Positions 6,541 to 12,214 of a stretch of 12,214 bases of DNA are shown here, piece by piece (within the stretch, counting starts at the first letter, position 1; every line of letters begins with the position of its first letter). The notes under the pieces are model-generated. The model did not search any database. It was not told the origin of the DNA and saw only the letters and a list, made by a program, of their open reading frames with translations. A program made the position numbers and the translations under genes. Source of the DNA: JAJKIP01 sp040509055. Its GTDB lineage: Bacteria; Bacteroidota; Bacteroidia; Chitinophagales; Chitinophagaceae. Location: contig JBEVLT010000381.1 of assembly GCA_040509055.1 (NCBI GenBank), positions 1 through 12,214 of the forward strand, read 5' to 3'.

Positions 6541-8148
6541 TTACGGCTCCTGCAGGATCACGAACTCCTGCTCCAGCGCCGGCGAGTGCCGGTATAGCTG
6601 ATCGATAAACGAGCTCCCCCACTTTGCATAATAATAGCTGATGTTCTCATACCGTTCCTGCAACCCGTTTGCCGGGAACAGGTGATGCTTTATCGCACGG
6701 ATTTGCCGCTGCTGATCGACGAATTTTCTTTTTTCCGCCCGGAGCATTTTCTTTTCCAGCTCCTGCAGCCGGTACACGGTCCGGAGCTTCAGGGCATCCA
6801 CATGCTGCATCAGCGTGGTATCTATTGCGGCGGCCTGTTTTTTAAAGCCCTCGTACAGGTGTTGTATCTCGGTCAGGGCCCCGTTCAGCCGGGTATCGTT
6901 GGCGCTGTCGCGCTGCACCAGCCTGCCGAGCAGTGCCTGCTCCGGCAAAAAGAAATCCTCCGCCGTAAATCCCAGCCGGCTGATCTTCTCCCGCCAGGCC
7001 TGTTCCAACACCAGGAATGAATTGCGCAGCACCAGCACCGGGAAAGGCGTGTTGTAACGCGCAAACAATTCTTTCAGCTGCAGCCAGTAGGCCGTTTCGC
7101 CGCCACCGCCAATGAACGCAACATTGGGCAAAATGGTTTCCTGGAAAAGGCCCCGCAGGATCACGTTCGGGCTGAACCGTTCGGGATGGTTGTCCAGCTC
7201 ATCCAGCAGCGCCTGCCTGCTGAATGATTGGTCCGTATTGACGACCTGCCATTGATCCGCCGTGCCCCTCTTTTCGATCCGTTCCCTCGAGCCGGGCTGC
7301 AGGTAAAACAAATTGATCTCACGCGGGTTGGCCTGCACCTTGTAGCCGGCCTGCTCCAGCTTGTTGACCGTGCCCTGTACAATATCCGATGCGGTTTGGT
7401 GGAGCAGGTCATCTTCAAAGACGGTTTTCATCTGCCTCTTCAGCGCCGGTGTATCTGCAATCAGCACCAGCAGCCCGTATTGACCAAACAAGGCATGGAC
7501 AAACCGAAGCGTAGCCGACTGGAGGGCTTCGCCGGGTACATAGCAGCTTTTCAACAGCTCAATGACCTCGCTGCCATGCGGCAGCACACCCAGCTGGCCT
7601 TCCATCCGGCCGATGAGTTGCGTTATTTCTTTGTCGATCACCATCCGGCCGACAGCACCGGTTTGCCGGGTGGACCAGCTGAGTTTTTCTCCGCCCAGGT
7701 GAATATGGTTCAGCTCGGCCAGGTCTGCATCTTCCGAACCCATGTAAAAAACCGGCACAAAGCGGAACTCCGGCAGCGATTCCTGCAGATGGGCTGCCAG
7801 CTTAATGGTATGAAGGATCTTGTAGACAAAATACAGCGGCCCGGTAAACAGGTTATTCTGGTGGGCGGTGGTAATGGTAAATGTATCGGGAGACAGCAGG
7901 CTTTCGATGTTCCGGCTGACCGGCTCTGCCACCGGCAGCGAAGCGTATTGCTTTTGCAGCTCTTCCACCAGCATATCCCGGTCGGTCCCGAAATTTTTCC
8001 TCTCTGCAATGGCTTTGCGGATACCCTGAACAGAAGGAGGATAGCCGAAAAACGGCCGCATGGCTGCCGCCTGGTCAATATAATCCAAAACGGTTTTGGT
8101 AAAATGACCGGTCTGCCGGTAAGGTAATCTGGCGGAGGTACAATCCAT
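6541..8148 (-). CDS. bshC: Bacillithiol biosynthesis cysteine-adding enzyme BshC
   Basis: 535 residues from the ATG at 8148. A TTG at 8187 would add 13 residues that do not look like the family, whose N-terminus resembles the observed LPYRQTGHFTKTVLDYI. BshC adds L-cysteine to GlcN-malate in the last step of bacillithiol synthesis, a low-molecular-weight thiol used in place of glutathione. Signatures are TITTAHQNNLFTGPLYFVYK (91-110, nucleotide-binding-like Rossmann region), FVPVFYMGSEDADLAELNH (130-148), and a C-terminal charged coiled-coil stretch (about residues 430-490) before a closing YYAKWGSSFIDQLY segment. It is monocistronic here, and bshA and bshB are not in the window. A weak TTATTTTG box with an upstream TTG (20-base spacing) lies just before the start on the minus strand. 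The length and motifs look intact. Confidence 0.95.
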   Translation of the reverse strand: MDCTSARLPYRQTGHFTKTVLDYIDQAAAMRPFFGYPPSVQGIRKAIAERKNFGTDRDMLVEELQKQYASLPVAEPVSRNIESLLSPDTFTITTAHQNNLFTGPLYFVYKILHTIKLAAHLQESLPEFRFVPVFYMGSEDADLAELNHIHLGGEKLSWSTRQTGAVGRMVIDKEITQLIGRMEGQLGVLPHGSEVIELLKSCYVPGEALQSATLRFVHALFGQYGLLVLIADTPALKRQMKTVFEDDLLHQTASDIVQGTVNKLEQAGYKVQANPREINLFYLQPGSRERIEKRGTADQWQVVNTDQSFSRQALLDELDNHPERFSPNVILRGLFQETILPNVAFIGGGGETAYWLQLKELFARYNTPFPVLVLRNSFLVLEQAWREKISRLGFTAEDFFLPEQALLGRLVQRDSANDTRLNGALTEIQHLYEGFKKQAAAIDTTLMQHVDALKLRTVYRLQELEKKMLRAEKRKFVDQQRQIRAIKHHLFPANGLQERYENISYYYAKWGSSFIDQLYRHSPALEQEFVILQEP

Positions 8149-8234
8149 ATTCAAAACAAAATAACGCGATCCCCGGCAAACCGTCAAGAACCTTGTCCCT
8201 GATTTAACGTTGCTTTCCCGAAGCGGTCACCGCA

Positions 8235-8369
8235 ATGGCAGAAGAAAACAACTTTCTTCAGGGAATGTTTGAGGAGGAAAAAAGTAAAAGTCAACATCTA
8301 AGGACTATTTGCAGCAGGCTGGCCGGAGCCTTGCAGCAACTATCACTATCAAAACACTTTAAACCCTAA
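8235..8369 (+). CDS. Possible small ORF, 44 residues, unknown
   Basis: The ATG at 8235 opens a 44-codon frame ending in TAA at 8367-8369. The product begins MAEENNFLQGMFEEEKSKSQ and continues with HLRTICSRLAGALQQLSL. It looks like an amphipathic helical peptide rather than random translation, with an acidic first half and a basic/leucine-rich second half. There is no convincing Shine-Dalgarno or promoter box upstream, the 3' end runs into the low-complexity repeat, and I recognise no family. It could be a small protein, the remnant of a larger gene, or a chance frame. Confidence 0.3.
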   Translation: MAEENNFLQGMFEEEKSKSQHLRTICSRLAGALQQLSLSKHFKP

Positions 8370-8440
8370 ACTTTAAAACCCGCTTCCCCGAAACCCGCCT
8401 TTGAGACGCCTTAAACTTTTGAAACCCTTTAAGCCTTTTT
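8355..8440. repeat. Degenerate CTTTAAACCC-like direct repeats
   Basis: Related words recur at irregular spacing: CTTTAAACCC (8357-8366), CTTTAAAACCC (8371-8381), CTTTTGAAACCC (8416-8427) and CTTTAAGCC (8427-8435), with looser copies between (for example GAAACCCGCC and CCTTAAAC). On the minus strand the unit reads GGGTTTAAAG. The block lies upstream of the promoter box of the next gene. It may be a low-complexity intergenic repeat; no protein of its own is supported. Confidence 0.5.
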
Positions 8441-8447
8441 CCCCTTC

Positions 8448-8455
8448 CATCTTTG
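8448..8455 (+). promoter_or_regulatory. -7-like box CATCTTTG upstream of the hydroxylase gene
   Basis: CATCTTTG at 8448-8455 matches TAnnTTTG except for the first base and lies 28 bases before the ATG at 8484, a usual distance. The nearest upstream TTTG is about 26 bases away, longer than the preferred -33 spacing, so this is a moderate call only. Confidence 0.4.
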
Positions 8456-8483
8456 TACATTTGGCTACCCTCTTTTTTGCTAT

Positions 8484-9755
8484 ATGGAACAATACGGTAA
8501 GATATTGCTGATGGCGATGCCGGCCTTCCTGCTGCTGGTGTTGTTTGAAAAATGGTATGGCTGGTACAAAAAGAAAGACACCGTCCGCAATATGGACATG
8601 ATCTCCAGCCTCAGCTCCGGTATTACCAATGTGACCAAGGACGTGCTGGGACTCAGCCTGGCCATCGTCACCTACCCCTGGCTGGTGAACCACCTGGCAC
8701 TGGTGCATATTCCATCATCCATTGCCGTGTACTTTATCGCCTTCCTGGTGCTGGACCTGGCCGGCTACTGGACGCACCGCATCCAGCATGTATCCAATTT
8801 TTTCTGGAACGGTCACCTGGTGCATCATAGCAGCGAAGAGTTCAACCTGGCCTGTGCGCTGCGACAGAGTATCTCGTCTATCGTAAAGATCTTCATCATT
8901 TTCCTGCTGCCTGCTGCCCTGCTGGGCGTGCCGGGCATGGTGATCGCCGTGGTAGCGCCGCTGCACCTGTTTGCCCAGTTCTGGTACCACACGCAGCATA
9001 TCGGCAAAATGGGGTTCCTGGAAAAGATCATCGTTACCCCCTCGCACCACCGGGTGCATCATGCCATCAACCCGGAATATATCGACAAAAATTACGGGCA
9101 GATCTTTATCTGGTGGGACAAATGGTTTGGCACCTATCAGGAGGAATTGCGCGAAGCGCCGCCGGTATACGGCATCACGCGCCCGGTACGTACCTGGAAC
9201 CCGATCCGCATCAACTTTCAGCACGCAGCACTGCTCCTGAAAGACACCTGGCGCGCCGGAAGCTGGAAAGATAAGCTCAGGATCTGGGCGATGCCAACCG
9301 GCTGGCGGCCGGCAGATGCAGCGGCAAGATATCCAGTATACAAGATCGAAGACATATACCGGTTCGACAAGTACGATACCCGGGCTTCGGCAATCCTGCA
9401 TATATGGAGCTGGCTCCAGCTGCTCATGATCCTGTCCTTCCTCAGCTACCTGTTTGGCAACATTGCGGTTATCAATGCATTGGACAAATCCTATATCTAC
9501 CTGTATGGAGGGTTTATCTTCCTGAGCGTGTATGCGCTTTCTGAATTGATGGACCGCAACCCTTATGCCATTGCCTGGGAAACGGCAAGAGCCGGTCTGG
9601 GCATTTTCCTGCTTTATCGCCAGGGCGACTGGTTTGGCGCTTCTGCCTGGATACAGCCCGTAATATACATCCTCGCCGGCTATTTCATTCTTTCCGCTAT
9701 CGTCACGGCACTTTTTGTGATCCGGCATCACAAAGAAGACCGGATACCGGGGTAA
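8484..9755 (+). CDS. Sterol desaturase / fatty acid hydroxylase family membrane protein
   Basis: 423 residues from the ATG at 8484. This is an integral membrane di-iron oxygenase of the fatty acid hydroxylase superfamily. The histidine clusters are visible in order: HRIQH (98-102), HLVHH (111-115), the extra WYHTQH (168-172) and HHRVHH (188-193). They lie within a domain spanning roughly residues 85-220 and are flanked by hydrophobic segments (about 7-21, 55-68, 78-92, 134-160). A soluble linker with GWRPADAAARYPVYKIEDIYRFDKY leads to a C-terminal block of three or four membrane segments (about 310-415). This architecture resembles alkylglycerol monooxygenase (AGMO/TMEM195)-like proteins more than short desaturases, but the substrate cannot be told from sequence. 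The gene is monocistronic, and no lipid-pathway partner is adjacent. Confidence 0.9.
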   Translation: MEQYGKILLMAMPAFLLLVLFEKWYGWYKKKDTVRNMDMISSLSSGITNVTKDVLGLSLAIVTYPWLVNHLALVHIPSSIAVYFIAFLVLDLAGYWTHRIQHVSNFFWNGHLVHHSSEEFNLACALRQSISSIVKIFIIFLLPAALLGVPGMVIAVVAPLHLFAQFWYHTQHIGKMGFLEKIIVTPSHHRVHHAINPEYIDKNYGQIFIWWDKWFGTYQEELREAPPVYGITRPVRTWNPIRINFQHAALLLKDTWRAGSWKDKLRIWAMPTGWRPADAAARYPVYKIEDIYRFDKYDTRASAILHIWSWLQLLMILSFLSYLFGNIAVINALDKSYIYLYGGFIFLSVYALSELMDRNPYAIAWETARAGLGIFLLYRQGDWFGASAWIQPVIYILAGYFILSAIVTALFVIRHHKEDRIPG

Positions 9756-9925
9756 GGCGTCGGAGGGCGCAAGCAGAAGGGATGCCGGGAGTGAAAGATG
9801 CTGCCTGGCGGGATACGCTCAGCACGTAAAGGTTACCTACACAAGTTTTACTCCCGATAGTAACCTTCCAATCTCAGACCTGTGCCCCCGGCTTCGAACG
9901 TTCAGCTTTGGGGCTTTAACTTCTC
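9756..9925. other. 170-base convergent spacer with inverted repeats
   Basis: The spacer lies between two gene 3' ends. AAGGTTAC (9829-9836) and GTAACCTT (9860-9867) are perfect inverted arms. GGGAGTGAAA (9787-9796) can pair with TTTTACTCCC (9846-9855), with one G-T wobble. The two helices cross, so as RNA they would form a pseudoknot or be mutually exclusive. GAACGTTC (9896-9903) is a further short palindrome. No T-run follows any of them, so this is not a standard terminator. No coding frame is supported here. Confidence 0.4.
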
Positions 9926-11416
9926 TCACCCTTTCTCCTTCGTTACCTCATTATTCACCGTCCGCCAAATGCCCAGGGGATTGGCATTTTTGAGCTCATC
10001 CGGCAGGAACTCATCCGGCCAGTTCTGGAACGACAGCGGCCTTGCAAACCGCTTGATTCCATCAGCCCCTACAGAGGTAAACCTGGAATCGGTGGTAGCC
10101 GGGTATGGACCGCCGTGGTGCATGCTCAGGCAAACTTCCACGCCGGTAGGCACACCGTTGAGAACATACCGGCCACAGATATTTTTGATGGCTTCCAGCA
10201 GGTCTCCGTGATAGCTGAGATCGTTGACGGTAGCCATCACTGTGGCTGTGAGCTGGCCTTCGAGCCTGCTTACCACTTCCTGCATTTCGGTCAGGTCTTT
10301 ACAGCGGATGACGAGCGAATAAGGACCGAATACTTCCTGGTGCAGGATCGGATTGTCCAGGAAAGCCCGGCCCGATGCGGAGGCAACGGTCGGCAGCCCC
10401 TGGTTCAGCTGCGCCTCGGTATCCGACACCGCGATGGTCTCTACCGCTTCCTGCGACAGCGCATTGGCCCTGTTTTCGACATAGTTTTTGAAAATACCCG
10501 GGTGGAGCATGGTGCCGGGAACAATCTTTTTTATTTCTGCCCCCAGTGCATCGATAAAATGCTGCAATCCTTCGCTCTCGATACCGACGATCAGGCCGGG
10601 ATTGGTGCAGAACTGCCCGGTGCCAAGCGTGATGGAACCGGCATATAATTTTGCCACTTCGGCGGCAGATTCCTTCAGCTTTTCCGGCAGCAGGAACACG
10701 GGATTGATGCTGCCCATTTCCGCAAAAACAGGAATAGGCTCTTTGCGTTGATTGGCCCAGTCGAACAAAGCCTTACCACCCTGGAAAGAACCGGTGAAAC
10801 CAACTGCCCTGGTATGCGGGTGTTCTACCAGCGCCTTGCCCGTTTCGAAACCAGCCCCATGTACATGGGCAAAGATGCCGGCCGGCATATTGCATTTCAG
10901 CGCGGCGCGCGTGATGGCATTGGCCACCATCTGCGAGGTGCGCGCATGGGCCGGGTGCGCCTTGACCACTACCGGGCAACCGGCGGCAAACGCACAGGCC
11001 GTATCGCCACCTGCCGTGGAATAAGCAAAAGGAAAATTGCTGGCGCCGAACACCACCACCGGCCCCAGCGGTACCAGCATCTTGCGGATGTCAGGCCGCG
11101 GCGGAGTCTTGTCCGGTATGGCCGTATCGATCCTCGCTTCCAGCCACTCGCCTTTCTCGCAGGCGTCGGCATACTGGTTCAGCTGCATGATGGTGCGCAT
11201 CCGTTCACCCCGCAGCCGCGCTTCGGGCAGGCTGGTTTCTTCGCCGGCTACCGCCAGCACTTCATCTCCCAGCGCCTCCAGCTCTGCAGCGATGGCCCGC
11301 ATAAAACCGGCCCTCGATGTCAGCGGCAGCTTGCGGTAAGCATAAAACGCTTTCCAGGCTTGTTGCAGGATGTCGTCAATTTCTTCAACAGGTGTATCTG
11401 TATAGTTCATGATCAT
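9926..11416 (-). CDS. 2,5-dioxovalerate (alpha-ketoglutarate semialdehyde) dehydrogenase
   Basis: 496 residues, an NAD(P)-dependent aldehyde dehydrogenase that oxidises 2,5-dioxopentanoate to 2-oxoglutarate, the final step of non-phosphorylative pentose, sugar-acid and hydroxyproline breakdown. Subfamily signatures are GPVVVFGASNFPFAYSTAGG (118-137, with Asn127), CPVVVKAHPAH (147-157, with Lys152 for the cofactor), GFTGS (206-210), FAEMGSINPV (231-240, general base Glu233) and GTGQFCTNPG (265-274, nucleophile Cys270). The FAEMGSINP and HPAH variants point to the type III ketoglutarate-semialdehyde group rather than generic ALDH. Starts at 11416 and 11410 (MIM versus M) cannot be separated. 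No other gene of the pathway is present, so the in vivo substrate is inferred. It has its own promoter downstream of two terminators. Confidence 0.9.
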   Translation of the reverse strand: MIMNYTDTPVEEIDDILQQAWKAFYAYRKLPLTSRAGFMRAIAAELEALGDEVLAVAGEETSLPEARLRGERMRTIMQLNQYADACEKGEWLEARIDTAIPDKTPPRPDIRKMLVPLGPVVVFGASNFPFAYSTAGGDTACAFAAGCPVVVKAHPAHARTSQMVANAITRAALKCNMPAGIFAHVHGAGFETGKALVEHPHTRAVGFTGSFQGGKALFDWANQRKEPIPVFAEMGSINPVFLLPEKLKESAAEVAKLYAGSITLGTGQFCTNPGLIVGIESEGLQHFIDALGAEIKKIVPGTMLHPGIFKNYVENRANALSQEAVETIAVSDTEAQLNQGLPTVASASGRAFLDNPILHQEVFGPYSLVIRCKDLTEMQEVVSRLEGQLTATVMATVNDLSYHGDLLEAIKNICGRYVLNGVPTGVEVCLSMHHGGPYPATTDSRFTSVGADGIKRFARPLSFQNWPDEFLPDELKNANPLGIWRTVNNEVTKEKG

Positions 11417-11435
11417 TTTGATTTTTCAGGAGCAA

Positions 11436-11443
11436 CTAAGGTA
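11436..11443 (-). promoter_or_regulatory. -7-like box TACCTTAG for the aldehyde dehydrogenase
   Basis: On the minus strand TACCTTAG (11443-11436) matches TAnnTTTG with one mismatch. It lies about 20 bases upstream of the ATG at 11416, directly after the second terminator hairpin. No clear -33 element is visible. The leader would be only about 12 bases, so the two ATGs at 11416 and 11410 are both possible. Confidence 0.35.
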
Positions 11444-11445
11444 AA

Positions 11446-11472
11446 AGAAAAACCCCGGACACGGCAGGGGTT
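11446..11472 (-). terminator. Second hairpin plus T-run on the minus strand
   Basis: The minus strand reads AACCCC (11472-11467), a 10-base loop, GGGGTT (11456-11451), then a T-rich run through 11446. The stem is 6 bp and mostly G-C. It lies directly downstream of the stronger hairpin at 11481-11508 and upstream of the aldehyde dehydrogenase box. It could be a fail-safe terminator or, if transcription begins further upstream, an attenuator of the dehydrogenase gene. Confidence 0.55.
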
Positions 11473-11480
11473 GTATATAC

Positions 11481-11508
11481 AAAAACTCCGTATCGGCTGA
11501 TACGGAGT
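11481..11508 (-). terminator. Intrinsic terminator of the DUF4136 gene
   Basis: On the minus strand ACTCCGTATC (11508-11499), the loop AGCC (11498-11495) and GATACGGAGT (11494-11485) form a perfect 10-bp stem with a 4-base loop, followed at once by TTTT (11484-11481). It lies 21 bases after the DUF4136 stop codon. The plus-strand side has no T-run, so it acts on the minus strand only. Confidence 0.9.
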
Positions 11509-11529
11509 CAAGGGCAATGAAAAGATCCA

Positions 11530-12114
11530 TTATCTCATCGCCACATCAAACTTTTTGAATATGTTACGGACGTTCTTTGCTATTTCGTCAGAAGTGATGC
11601 GTGAACCGTCCAGCCGCTCCGTCGTCCATCCCTGCCATACCGTTTTATCGGTACGGGCATCCGCCATGGTGATCGTAACCGTACCTTCCTTTACAGGCGT
11701 CTGGTATACATCATACCCAAGAAACTGGGAGGGATAATAGAAAGTGGTCCAGCGGCCGCGGTAAGGGTTATAATACGATCTTGTGAACGACTGTGAATAA
11801 ACCGGGTCTCTTTGCTGGGTTGTTGTCCGTTGTACCAGCACGTCGTACATCAGCAATACATCAGGATCGCTGGTTACTTCGCGCCAGCCCATTTTATTCA
11901 GCTCGGCATTCACCGAATTGTGAATGCTCAAATCGGCGTACGCCGTAGCCCTGGCAGACTGATCGGTTTCACTGGCCCGCGTATCTACCCACATATATGT
12001 ATTGTAACCCGAAAAATCGGCTGTCTCATCTTTCTGCACATATACCGGGCTGGAGCAGCCGGTACCGATCAACGCCGCGAAAGCCGCACTGTATATGAAT
12101 TTCCCCAATTTCAT
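11530..12114 (-). CDS. DUF4136 domain lipoprotein
   Basis: 194 residues from the ATG at 12114. A further upstream ATG at 12162 is in frame, but AAAGGAGGT, a near-perfect Shine-Dalgarno sequence, sits directly before 12114 and decides the start. The N-terminus MKLGKFIYSAAFAALIGTGC is a lipoprotein signal with Cys20 as the lipidated residue, although Gly at -3 makes the lipobox non-canonical. The mature part shows DUF4136 features: YVQKDETADFSGYNTYMW, a WREVTSDPDVLLMYDV strand, a Tyr/Arg-rich middle, then GTVTITMADARTDKTVWQGW and a C-terminal helix. DUF4136 proteins are small envelope lipoproteins of unknown role. The gene stands alone and ends at a strong terminator. Confidence is high for the family and unknown for the function. 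Confidence 0.9.
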   Translation of the reverse strand: MKLGKFIYSAAFAALIGTGCSSPVYVQKDETADFSGYNTYMWVDTRASETDQSARATAYADLSIHNSVNAELNKMGWREVTSDPDVLLMYDVLVQRTTTQQRDPVYSQSFTRSYYNPYRGRWTTFYYPSQFLGYDVYQTPVKEGTVTITMADARTDKTVWQGWTTERLDGSRITSDEIAKNVRNIFKKFDVAMR

Positions 12115-12116
12115 GA

Positions 12117-12125
12117 TTACCTCCT
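12117..12125 (-). promoter_or_regulatory. Strong Shine-Dalgarno upstream of DUF4136
   Basis: Reading the minus strand before the ATG at 12114 gives AAAGGAGGTAATCATG. GGAGGT is complementary to the anti-Shine-Dalgarno end of 16S rRNA, with normal spacing. Such a strong site is uncommon in Bacteroidota, and no other gene in this window has one this good. Confidence 0.8.
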
Positions 12126-12214
12126 TTTGTTTTATAGCCATGAAAAAACAAAAAGCATGCAACGATTCTCAACACCGGCATGGCTGGGTTCACGGCCCCT
12201 GCAATAAAAAAGGG

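Larger units (their letters stand above)
8149..8483. other. 335-base divergent intergenic region between bshC and the hydroxylase gene
   Basis: This is the largest stretch without a recognised gene. From the left it holds the probable bshC promoter (about 8149-8187), a possible 44-codon ORF (8235-8369), a low-complexity block with repeated CTTTAAACCC-like words (8355-8440), and a -7-like CATCTTTG at 8448-8455. Base composition is visibly more A/T-rich than the flanking genes, as expected for intergenic DNA. Confidence 0.6.

Noticed and set aside
6526..6555. TGCAG...CTGCA arms between the plsX and bshC stops
   Set aside because: Short stem with a large bulge and no T-run; not supportable as a terminator.
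7228..8127. Long open frame on the plus strand (299 codons)
   Set aside because: Antisense to bshC, whose product has clear family motifs. The antisense translation has no recognisable domain and reflects codon bias of the real gene.
8715..9731. Long open frame on the minus strand (338 codons)
   Set aside because: Antisense to the hydroxylase gene with its intact histidine clusters; its composition is typical of a shadow frame.
10748..11500. 250-codon plus-strand frame
   Set aside because: Antisense to the aldehyde dehydrogenase and running through its promoter and both terminators.
1..12214. CRISPR array, tRNA, rRNA, insertion sequence, defence island or phage gene
   Set aside because: I looked for evenly spaced repeats, transposase or integrase motifs, cloverleaf-like segments and defence families and saw none. 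All long frames belong to housekeeping or envelope families.

Overview
The window looks like ordinary chromosomal DNA from a Bacteroidota bacterium, most likely a Chitinophagaceae/Chitinophagales member with moderately high GC. The reasons are the gene families (DUF3810, bacillithiol enzyme BshC, DUF4136, DUF2130, a Bacteroidota-type DUF177-rpmF-plsX run), several TAnnTTTG-like -7 promoter boxes, and starts that mostly lack a Shine-Dalgarno sequence. The organism call is inference from content; no database was searched.

Layout, left to right. The 3' part of a coiled-coil DUF2130 protein (+, cut by the window edge) converges on a Sfp-type phosphopantetheinyl transferase (-). Divergent from that is a two-gene unit (+): dCTP deaminase, then a small secreted protein. 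It converges on a two-gene minus-strand unit, DUF3810 membrane metalloprotease-like protein then TspO. A divergent promoter region at about 4427-4638 separates this from the plus-strand cluster DUF177/YceD - rpmF (L32) - plsX, which has a strong hairpin plus T-run between rpmF and plsX. plsX converges on bshC (-). A 335-base intergenic region holds a possible 44-codon ORF, degenerate CTTTAAACCC-like repeats and a promoter for a sterol-desaturase-family membrane hydroxylase (+). That gene converges, across 170 bases rich in inverted repeats, on a 2,5-dioxovalerate (alpha-ketoglutarate semialdehyde) dehydrogenase (-). Upstream of that are two tandem terminator hairpins and then a DUF4136 lipoprotein (-) with an unusually good Shine-Dalgarno sequence.

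Functionally the window is housekeeping: fatty acid and phospholipid supply (PPTase, PlsX, the lipid-type hydroxylase), pyrimidine nucleotide supply (Dcd), ribosome assembly (DUF177, L32), thiol redox (BshC), sugar-acid catabolism (aldehyde dehydrogenase) and envelope proteins (DUF3810, TspO, the secreted protein, DUF4136). I see no mobile element, CRISPR array, rRNA, tRNA or defence island, and nothing I would call a new biological system. The most useful second looks are the nuclease-like residues in the DUF2130 protein, the rpmF/plsX terminator, the small ORF at 8235 and the structured spacer at 9756-9925.
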